In this document: positions 58,123-64,000 of the stretch, piece after piece
Numbering within the stretch: position 1 is the stretch's first letter
Layout: the number at the start of each line of letters is the position of its first letter
NCBI GenBank assembly: GCA_045642485.1
Contig: JAZUIV010000058.1
Location: 62,001-126,000 of the forward strand
From: Cacconaster sp045642485
GTDB lineage: Bacteria; Bacteroidota; Bacteroidia; Bacteroidales; UBA932
Direction of reading: 5' to 3'
Length of the DNA stretch: 64,000 nucleotides
Translations under genes and position numbers: made by a program
Notes under the pieces: model-generated
The model's input: the letters and a program-made list of their open reading frames with translations, nothing else
The model's database searches: none
What the model was told of the DNA's origin: nothing

Positions 58123-59358
58123 TTAAAGCTTGAACACTCTTCCCTCCCTTCCGGTAAAATAGTAATAAATTGGGATTCCGGCTCTTCTATATTTTTCAAG
58201 TTTCGTATGGACATTTCGGTTGTCAATCTCAAACTCCAACAGCACAATTTCCGCTTTTTGATCTCTAAGTGCATGGGTGACATAGTGGTCAAGAGATGAA
58301 AGACTCCTTGTTTTTTTTAGGTCAGCTGATTTTCCGTCAAACAATATATCATACAATCCGTCTCTCCCTTTCTCCCTTAAAAACACGATTTTATGCCCGG
58401 CCTTTGCAAAGTTTATACACATTGAGAGTTCTTTCTGGTATTTTTTCCAATCATTACCGCTTTCCTTTAAAGGGATTCTTTCTATTTCAGTCACCAGATA
58501 TCCGCCATTCTCTTGGAGAACCTTTTTCCAGCCTTCACCAAAATCTTCATATTTAGATGGAATTCCCGTAACCCTGACATGGTCCCCGATTATTCGTTCA
58601 ATATATAAGCAGCCCACGCAGTCCTTGGCCATATTGGTTGGAGCCCTTTTTGTCGCTCCACCGGTATTGAAAGGGCAACTACTGCAAGAGCCCGGATAGT
58701 ACGGATGAGAGTCGCTGAACAGTTTTCCGTCCTTCGCCGGGTTGTTGTCAAGACCGGGGGCCGGTTCATCCATTTCACTCCCTGCAGGGATATCTGTTTC
58801 CGGCTCATCCGTTGCTTCGAGGGAACATTGGCATCCCCAGCGGTCACCGGGCTTATGACTGTTCCAGAACGGATCGTCAACCGGTCTGACGGTGTCCCAG
58901 AAAATCATATGGTCAGCTCCGGGTGTTGCCGCCGTGGACGGAACCCACCGGAGGTTTGGAAGCACGTCCCGCTCGTTCTCAAACTGTTTCCACTGCCGGG
59001 CCTGTTCCGCTCTCTTGATGGCAGTGTCATACTCCGTCCGGAGCCATACCTTGTTGTGATGGCTGGAAATCGGCTCCGCTTCCTTGCTCCACTGCTCGAA
59101 GCTCTTGAGGTTGCCTTCCTCATCAAGCAGCAGTTTGGCCATGCGCTCGCACTGGTCGTGAACCTTGAATGCGGCGAATACCTCGTTGTTCTCGTGGATC
59201 ATCTTGCATAGGTCCGGATATTCGGCCTGAAAATCGTCAGAAACGGCCGAATCCAGCGTTTTGACGATGCCTTTGAATAATTCCTTCGGCACGAGATCAA
59301 AGGCCGTGGAATGGCGCTTATATACCGACTCCATAGCGGAGGCCATTGCCCCGCTCAA
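58123..59358 (-). CDS. MuF head protein fused to a CdiA-CT-like nuclease domain
   Basis: 411 residues from a TTG at 59358; the frame is open back to about 59,490 without ATG, and FKLVVDTLYGEG, encoded just upstream, looks like real MuF N-terminus, so translation may start at CTG 59421 or otherwise. Residues ~1-180: MuF domain (WLRTEYDTAIKRAEQARQW, DDPFWNSHKPGDRWGCQC). Cys-rich linker ~220-252. Residues ~285-411: GHKIVFL (321-327), D337, D346 and K348 in YDILFDGKSADLK, and Q367, the pattern of CdiA C-terminal tRNase/PD-(D/E)xK toxins. The toxin part is A+T-richer than the MuF part. Confidence 0.75.
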   Translation of the reverse strand: MSGAMASAMESVYKRHSTAFDLVPKELFKGIVKTLDSAVSDDFQAEYPDLCKMIHENNEVFAAFKVHDQCERMAKLLLDEEGNLKSFEQWSKEAEPISSHHNKVWLRTEYDTAIKRAEQARQWKQFENERDVLPNLRWVPSTAATPGADHMIFWDTVRPVDDPFWNSHKPGDRWGCQCSLEATDEPETDIPAGSEMDEPAPGLDNNPAKDGKLFSDSHPYYPGSCSSCPFNTGGATKRAPTNMAKDCVGCLYIERIIGDHVRVTGIPSKYEDFGEGWKKVLQENGGYLVTEIERIPLKESGNDWKKYQKELSMCINFAKAGHKIVFLREKGRDGLYDILFDGKSADLKKTRSLSSLDHYVTHALRDQKAEIVLLEFEIDNRNVHTKLEKYRRAGIPIYYYFTGREGRVFKL

Positions 59359-59414
59359 ATCAAAAGGAAGTTCCGCTTTGTTTCGTGGGGTACCCTCTCC
59401 ATAGAGAGTATCGA

Positions 59415-60752
59415 CTACCAGTTTAAAGCCCTGCAGTCGAGGGCGGTGTCGAAAAAACGGGCACGGTTTTCGAGAGCCTCCTTCCCCCCGGACTCAGTCA
59501 GCTGCCTCATTCTCTCCGCCGCTTCCTCCTTTCTTTTCAAAGCCTCCTCCTTCAGGCGATCATAATCCTTTGGCTTTTCGATGCCGAGCTCCTGATAGAT
59601 GTAGTCGTCATCAATGGGCAGGTTGAGCTCGTTTTTTGCAATCTTGATAAGGTTGGCCTTCTCTGTTGAACTGACCTGTGCCGGCTTCACAAATACGAAT
59701 TCACCGCCCTCGGTGTTTATGCCCAACATTGTGAAGATGTCGGACATATTATAGTTCAGAACATTCAGGATGAATTTCTTGTCGGCGTCGGTGATCCCCT
59801 CCTCCTCCTTTTTGTGAACGGTGCCGAGAGCCTGAGTCCCCGTATCGGAGGCCTCAGTTGTAAGCGTATTTCCAAGTATGGCCTTGGACATTTCGGCGTT
59901 ACAGATCCGAACGAGTTTGTCATATACATCGGCACTTCCGGTCTTGTTACCCGCCTCTATAAGGTTAAGCTTGGTAGCGTCCGGATGGATATAGACGGAT
60001 GCACTGCCTTGCGTCATAGCGTCCGCCAGAGTGCGTGCCCTGGCCGCCTCATCACTCGCATCATAGGCATAGTCACGGATAGGCATTCCGAATAGCTCGC
60101 TGAACTGGCACCAGTCTCCAACAGTGCCGTTTTTCCTGATTACCCACGGCAAGCAGGCCGCCAAGATGCCGAGGCTTCTTTCCCCTTTAACAAACAACAG
60201 CCCGGGATATTCATCAAACGGTATTCCGGACAGGTCCCCCTGACGGCGTTTGATAAGTTTCAACTGCGGATCCACATGTTTTCTCGGCACGTTGAAATAA
60301 TCAACATAGCCATCCCTTCCGGTGGTAAACTGAACGAGCGTGAAGCCCCAGAACTGTGCGTCGAGAATATCTCCCACAAGTTGGTGGAACCAAGGGGACT
60401 TGATATTCTCATTGATGGTGTCATCGGGCACCCCGTTTCTCCAGAATTCAATCGGGGATCCGAGCACGGCATTCTTTCTCTTGCTAACAACGCTGATCAT
60501 GTGCGTATCAAGCAAGGTATCCTCATACATGTCGTACAGGCGTGTGCGCTGCGTGTAGTCCATGTTTTCGGCAGCGCGTATTGCGGCCTTAAACATTGAC
60601 AGGTCGAGGCCAAACCGCTGAGGCTGCGTTAGGATAATGGTGCGGTCCGGAGCCGTTATCTGGCCGCCTGCAGTAATCTTTTTGTCCTCCGGCGTAGCAG
60701 CTGGAGAGACATCAGCTTTTCTTCTGTAATTGAAAAAATCAAGTAGTCTCAT
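59415..60752 (-). CDS. Portal protein, DUF935 (Mu gp29-like)
   Basis: Dodecameric portal at the packaging vertex. 445 residues: an N-terminal ITAPDRTIILTQPQRFGLDL, the DUF935 core DTHMISVVSKRKNAVLGSPI, DILDAQFWGFTLVQFT, SELFGMPIRDYAYDASDEAA and ILGNTLTTEASDTGTQALGTVH, and a charged C-terminus. Length is near Mu gp29 (512) though shorter. The stop lies 56 nt before the TTG of the MuF gene. Follows the DUF1320 gene after 2 nt. Confidence 0.9.
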   Translation of the reverse strand: MRLLDFFNYRRKADVSPAATPEDKKITAGGQITAPDRTIILTQPQRFGLDLSMFKAAIRAAENMDYTQRTRLYDMYEDTLLDTHMISVVSKRKNAVLGSPIEFWRNGVPDDTINENIKSPWFHQLVGDILDAQFWGFTLVQFTTGRDGYVDYFNVPRKHVDPQLKLIKRRQGDLSGIPFDEYPGLLFVKGERSLGILAACLPWVIRKNGTVGDWCQFSELFGMPIRDYAYDASDEAARARTLADAMTQGSASVYIHPDATKLNLIEAGNKTGSADVYDKLVRICNAEMSKAILGNTLTTEASDTGTQALGTVHKKEEEGITDADKKFILNVLNYNMSDIFTMLGINTEGGEFVFVKPAQVSSTEKANLIKIAKNELNLPIDDDYIYQELGIEKPKDYDRLKEEALKRKEEAAERMRQLTESGGKEALENRARFFDTALDCRALNW

Positions 60753-60754
60753 GG

Positions 60755-61174
60755 CTAAAGATGTTGTGTTCTTTTCGGGTTGGATCCCATAAGGTTAGCA
60801 GGTGTCTGGCTTTCCTTCTCAAGTTCAGGAGCACCGGCAATTGACAATTTGTTTTCACTCACTTTCTCGAGCCACTTCATGGCTCTGTCATACCTTGCCT
60901 GCCTCATAGTAGAAAGATTCTGAGGGTTATGGACACAAAGAATGTGGTAGAGTGAGATATCTATGGCCATCATCAGAACCAGCTGGTTCCTGTCGATTCC
61001 GGTGGCGTTGAAGATGGCATCGCAGTCGTACCTCGCCTGAAGATAACCTTTCATTTCGGTGATTGCCCGATCCTCGCATATCTCCACGATTGCGGGGTCC
61101 TTGCGTGTCACTGCATCAAGTATCTCCGCATGAATGGAAGCGTCATAATCTGTTAAATTGATAAAAGAGCTCAT
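60755..61174 (-). CDS. DUF1320 (Mu gp36-like) protein
   Basis: 139 residues: YDASIHAEILDAVTRKDPAI, CEDRAITEMKGYLQARYDCD and MMAIDISLYHILCVHNPQN plus RYDRAMKWLEKVSENKLSI are DUF1320 landmarks. In Mu this gene follows the head proteins; here it lies between terminase and portal, a rearranged order. Overlaps the terminase stop by 4 nt. Probably a head-tail connector. Confidence 0.8.
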   Translation of the reverse strand: MSSFINLTDYDASIHAEILDAVTRKDPAIVEICEDRAITEMKGYLQARYDCDAIFNATGIDRNQLVLMMAIDISLYHILCVHNPQNLSTMRQARYDRAMKWLEKVSENKLSIAGAPELEKESQTPANLMGSNPKRTQHL

Positions 61175-62697
61175 AATTTTTTAGTATTGTTTCTTCCGGT
61201 AAGTGCAATTGTTGGCTGCAGCAGCACCTTTTTGTTCCGGATTGCCCGGTAGCCGCCTTCCACACAGTCAGGGCCATCGGCCGGGAACTTGAGCCGGAGG
61301 GTGAACAGGGTGAACTGATCAATAAGCCGCTTCATGTGAGGGTCGTCCTTTTCCGCCTCGTTGAAGATAAGCCTGCCCTCACGGTTCAAGGGCTCAAGAT
61401 TGGCCTCAATACGTGTAGCCTTATCGGTCTTCGGCTGCTCATCCGGAATGATGCTGAGCGAAACGTGCTGCTTCTTTCTTGCCTTGGCAACAAGCGGTTT
61501 AAACACCTGTTGAAAGAAAGGATCCTGAAGCTTATTGTTTTCCATATAATGGTAAACTGGGGTCTTGCCGTTGACATACAGTTCGTGGTCGATGTACCAC
61601 TGTATAAAATCGGCGTTTAAGCCGTGATCAAGTTTAGCCTTGATAATATACAGTTTGTCGCCCAGAAGGCCCATCAGGATGCAGGACTTAGTGGATGCCC
61701 CCTTGCCTCTGTTCTCTCCCGGCGCCGGGTCACCATAATTGACCAGGAAACGGAACTTCGACAGAGCCGGAACCTTGCCCCAAGTAATAGTCTTGAAAAC
61801 CTCGCCCTCGGACATAGGGTTGTTGAAATATTCCTTCTGTGCGCTTACAGTGGAAATCTTTGAGAGTGTTTCGTCGATATGCTCCTCCGTGTTCTTCTCT
61901 GGCCACGTACTGTGGCCGTCTTTGTCACGTATATTGACTATATCGTGGCTGTCGGCATAACCAGCGGCCCTTACCACGCAGCAGTCCTTGGCAATGATGT
62001 TCCCACACCATACGATAAGCGTCGGCTCGCTGATGGATCGTGTGGCATAAAAGGCCTGTTCATACCATTCCCACTTTTTCTGAATTATATCCGGATTGCG
62101 GCACTCTTCGTCCGTGTCGAAGTCATCCACCAGCAGGACATCAGGACGGACGGCCTCGTTTCTGGATCCACGGGGAGCATTACCGGCACCGATGGCACGG
62201 AACGCCGCTCCTCCCTTGGTAATGAATTCCAGATCCGTCCAGTTGCCGATGCTCTGCTGCTCTCCGTAGAAGGCTATGAGCCTCTGGTTCCCCTCGAGGT
62301 TGGCCTTGTATGGTGCAAGCAGTCGGCGGGCTGCATCCTGCGTGGCCGATGCCAGCATGACGTTTTTCTTTTTGCCGGTGAGTACCAGGTACAGGACCAC
62401 GAACATCACGACCGTACTCTTTGCAAGCTCACGGCTCCACGACAGAACCTCGTACCACTCCGGATTGCTGATAAGCCTCGTGATGGCCCGGCGATGAAAA
62501 GCGGCGAACGGATACTTGGCATAGTTCGGGAAGAAGTATGCAATCCACTCAAAGATATGGGCTTCAAGATACCTTTTTTTATTTTCTATGTCAGCCCTTG
62601 AGAGGCCCGTCTCTACAGGGGTCTCCCGCTTGATGTTATCCACGTAGGCGGCCCATTCCTGCAGGGCCTGTTTTGCGGTCTGCTTGCTCTCTGCCAT
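61171..62697 (-). CDS. Terminase large subunit (Mu gp28-like)
   Basis: Packaging ATPase/nuclease. The ATG at 62697, sharing a base with the preceding stop, gives 508 residues. Seen: the adenine/Walker A region SWSRELAKSTVVMFVVLYL (variant Walker A), Walker B VLLVDDFDTDEE, coupling CGN, and the nuclease domain with FLVNYGDPAPGENRGKGAST, an aspartate in KLDHGLNADFIQWYID and VEGGYRAIRNKKV. Consistent with head-full packaging terminases of Mu-like phages. Confidence 0.9.
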   Translation of the reverse strand: MAESKQTAKQALQEWAAYVDNIKRETPVETGLSRADIENKKRYLEAHIFEWIAYFFPNYAKYPFAAFHRRAITRLISNPEWYEVLSWSRELAKSTVVMFVVLYLVLTGKKKNVMLASATQDAARRLLAPYKANLEGNQRLIAFYGEQQSIGNWTDLEFITKGGAAFRAIGAGNAPRGSRNEAVRPDVLLVDDFDTDEECRNPDIIQKKWEWYEQAFYATRSISEPTLIVWCGNIIAKDCCVVRAAGYADSHDIVNIRDKDGHSTWPEKNTEEHIDETLSKISTVSAQKEYFNNPMSEGEVFKTITWGKVPALSKFRFLVNYGDPAPGENRGKGASTKSCILMGLLGDKLYIIKAKLDHGLNADFIQWYIDHELYVNGKTPVYHYMENNKLQDPFFQQVFKPLVAKARKKQHVSLSIIPDEQPKTDKATRIEANLEPLNREGRLIFNEAEKDDPHMKRLIDQFTLFTLRLKFPADGPDCVEGGYRAIRNKKVLLQPTIALTGRNNTKKL

Positions 62698-63143
62698 TAC
62701 ATCTGTTCTTTTATAAATGCGTCCCATAGGACGGTCACGTCCTTTGCTCTCTGAAGATCCGCACGGCGGATCCACTCGATGAACTTTATGCCTACGGAAA
62801 CGAAGTCCGCAATACCGATATCACCCTCCAGCTTCTTGACTGCGGATGAAAGCTTGCCTATCGTGTCGGCCTCAGCCGGTGAAGCATAACGCTGGCCCTC
62901 CGGACGGCTTGATATGGCATCGTTGATGCTGGCAATCTGCCGGTATATGTTCTGGATCTGTTCGTCCTTGGTGAGCGTGAGGCCGACTTTCATTTCTTCC
63001 CACTTTCCCTCCTTGATCCACTTTGACACCGACACACGGGAGGAACCGACCTTGTCGGCTATCTCCTGCTGGGTGAGGTTTTCCTTCAGATAAAGGACCT
63101 TCGCCCACTCTTTTTTCTGTTTGCTTGTTAATTGTGCAGCCAT
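62697..63143 (-). CDS. Terminase small subunit-like HTH protein (DUF1804/gp27 position)
   Basis: 148 residues from the ATG at 63143 (an in-frame start at 63260 lies within the regulatory region). SKQKKEWAKVLYLKENLTQQEIADKVGSSRVSVSKWIKEGKW is a clear HTH (about residues 18-45), followed by a helical oligomerisation part (IYRQIASINDAISSRPEGQR, IGKLSSAVKKLEGDIG). First gene of the leftward head block. Confidence 0.82.
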   Translation of the reverse strand: MAAQLTSKQKKEWAKVLYLKENLTQQEIADKVGSSRVSVSKWIKEGKWEEMKVGLTLTKDEQIQNIYRQIASINDAISSRPEGQRYASPAEADTIGKLSSAVKKLEGDIGIADFVSVGIKFIEWIRRADLQRAKDVTVLWDAFIKEQM

Positions 63144-63154
63144 ATTTTTGTCCC

Positions 63155-63275
63155 TTTTGCGAACGCAAAAGTGCCCCTTTACCCCCAAGATTCCAAACAA
63201 CTTTCCAGCGGTTGGACAATTATATCCAACGGTTGGATAATTAATTGTGTAGCAAGGCAAAAACCATTAGACTTG
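63155..63275. promoter_or_regulatory. Divergent control region of the head block and protease gene
   Basis: Perfect palindrome TTTTGCG-AA-CGCAAAA at 63155-63170. Direct repeats CGGTTGGACAATTA (63209-63222) and CGGTTGGATAATTA (63230-63243), with the inverted repeat TATCCAA-CGG-TTGGATA between. A plus-strand -7-like TAGACTTG at 63268-63275 lies 17 nt before the protease ATG. Probably the site where late transcription is switched on in both directions. Confidence 0.5.
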
Positions 63276-63292
63276 CGTCAAAATTTTACGAG

Positions 63293-64000
63293 ATGAATTC
63301 AACGGGAAACGCAATTATCAATGGTCGAGAGGCTGACCTGTTATTGTATGGTGAGATAGTGAACAATGCCGGGACCTGTGAAGACGTGGTACTTGGGAAG
63401 GCTGTTGTCAGTGAGATAATGGCCTTGAGTCAAAACTGTGACAAGATACGTGTACATATCAACTCTGAGGGCGGTGAGGTTTACGCCGGTATCGCCATCT
63501 TCAACGCCCTTCGCTCCTGTGCAAGGGAGGTTACGATTTACACTGACGGCATCAGCGCAAGCATTGCCGGTATCATTGCCATGTGTGGCCGCAAGCACTA
63601 CATGAGCAAGTATGCCCGGCTTATGATACATAGCGTGAGCGCGGGTGTGTATGGCGACAAAAACGACCTTCTGGCCACTGTCGATGAAATCAAGGCTCTG
63701 GAGGACACTCTGGCAGTTATTATCGGTGAGCGGATGAAGTGCAGTCCGGAGGAGGTAAAGACCCGTTACTTTGACGGCACCGACCACTGGTTCACCGCCG
63801 CAGAAGCTGTCAAGCTCGGTCTTGCCGACGGAATCTATGACCTTGCCGTTCCGGACCTTCAGGGGACTGACGGCCCGAGCGACATCTACAAGAAAGTATT
63901 CACGAACCGAGCGGTCATACGCTCACAAATTGTTAACAATATGGAAATCACAAAAATCAAAGAGAAGCCTCGATTCACCAATGTCGTGAACGAGGATGAT
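63293..64000 (+). CDS. ClpP-like head maturation protease (partial)
   Basis: 236 codons from the ATG at 63293, still open at the window edge. ClpP/SppA fold: VHINSEGGEVYAGIAIFNAL, the catalytic serine in DGISASIAGIIAMCG (residue ~101), the histidine in ARLMIHSVSAGVYG (~124) and TDHWFTAAEAVKLGLADGI. In Mu-like phages this protease processes the head and its 3' part encodes the scaffold; residues after ~205 (VFTNRAVIRSQIVNNMEITK) may begin that part or a fused head protein. First gene of the rightward block. Confidence 0.88.
   Translation, partial: MNSTGNAIINGREADLLLYGEIVNNAGTCEDVVLGKAVVSEIMALSQNCDKIRVHINSEGGEVYAGIAIFNALRSCAREVTIYTDGISASIAGIIAMCGRKHYMSKYARLMIHSVSAGVYGDKNDLLATVDEIKALEDTLAVIIGERMKCSPEEVKTRYFDGTDHWFTAAEAVKLGLADGIYDLAVPDLQGTDGPSDIYKKVFTNRAVIRSQIVNNMEITKIKEKPRFTNVVNEDD

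Larger units (their letters stand above)
45540..64000 (+). mobile_element. Mu-like transposable prophage (left part; right end outside window)
   Basis: The gene order is that of Mu: leftward repressor at the left end, rightward Ner-like regulator, MuA transposase, MuB, GemA, then head genes (small terminase, terminase, DUF935 portal, MuF, gpG, protease). Sequence becomes phage-like within the truncated lipoprotein gene around 45,540-45,550; a TGTACGGG at 45,544 would suit a TG-ended Mu-type terminus, but the exact joint needs the right end and the target duplication. The early region is rightward, the head block 56,445-63,143 leftward, then rightward again. The layout recalls transposable phages of gut Bacteroidales. 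Confidence 0.9.

Noticed and set aside
58057..58299. Plus-strand 80-codon reading frame across the candidate RNA and toxin end
   Set aside because: It starts at GTG, has no protein character, and is antisense to the well-supported toxin domain; the hairpins explain the region better.
63341..63787. Minus-strand 148-codon frame near the window end
   Set aside because: Antisense to the ClpP-like protease, whose serine and histidine motifs are clear.
45540..64000. Diversity-generating retroelement (reverse transcriptase, template/variable repeats), which some Bacteroidales Mu-like phages carry
   Set aside because: No reverse transcriptase motif (such as YxDD) and no repeat pair were seen; it could still lie to the right of the window.

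Overview
The window is a chromosomal piece of a Bacteroidales-type bacterium (phylum Bacteroidota). Evidence: repeated promoters of the Bacteroidota form TTTG-N19..21-TAnnTTTG (before the tRNA-Phe, mraZ, tRNA-Gln and SIMPL genes), the Bacteroidota-type omega subunit, BamD and tau genes, and a dcw cluster in the usual Bacteroidales order. It may belong near the Rikenellaceae, but nothing here fixes the genus.

Host part, about 1-45,540. A leftward unit (trxB-bamD-rpoZ-recN, recN cut by the window edge) is followed by leftward priA, tRNA-Phe and rightward glnA. A leftward run dnaX-lptB-GH116-fucI-fucP joins housekeeping genes to a fucose catabolic set. An M16 peptidase, an O-methyltransferase and an uncharacterised EF-hand membrane protein precede the division and cell-wall cluster: mraZ-rsmH-ftsL-ftsI-murE-mraY-murD-ftsW-murG-murC-ftsQ-ftsA-ftsZ (no murB, murF or ddl). 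This cluster is tightly overlapped and is headed by four 10-bp MraZ-operator-like repeats. ftsZ runs 84 bp into the convergent truB, which heads no new unit but follows gltX and rpiB on the minus strand. Then come a phosphoesterase, rsmE, SIMPL protein, YfcE-like phosphodiesterase, CobW-type GTPase, an acyl-carrier-like protein, tRNA-Gln and tRNA-Met, a secreted glycoside hydrolase, a VOC-domain protein and the 5' stub of a lipoprotein gene.

Prophage part, about 45,540-64,000 and beyond. A Mu-like transposable prophage has inserted into the lipoprotein gene. Layout: left end with repeats, leftward S24 repressor, rightward early operon (Ner-like regulator, small membrane protein, tRNA-like element, MuA, MuB, a RecA-like ATPase, GemA/gp16, small unknowns, HAD phosphatase, glycosyltransferase-like protein, DUF3164, zinc-finger and HTH-like proteins), a separately transcribed membrane-protein gene of moron type, a leftward head-morphogenesis block (small and large terminase, DUF1320/gp36, DUF935 portal, MuF fused to a nuclease-like toxin domain, gpG-like, tail completion) and a rightward ClpP-like head protease cut by the window edge.

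Most interesting points: (1) the prophage moron promoter copies the geometry of the host mraZ promoter, suggesting control by host MraZ; (2) a MuF-toxin fusion with a PD-(D/E)xK-like C-terminus, next to a candidate structured RNA transcribed antisense to it; (3) a 25-bp exact repeat that is both the probable operator over the early promoter and part of the repressor coding sequence; (4) two tRNA-like elements inside the prophage. No database or folding program was used; family names come from motifs read by eye.
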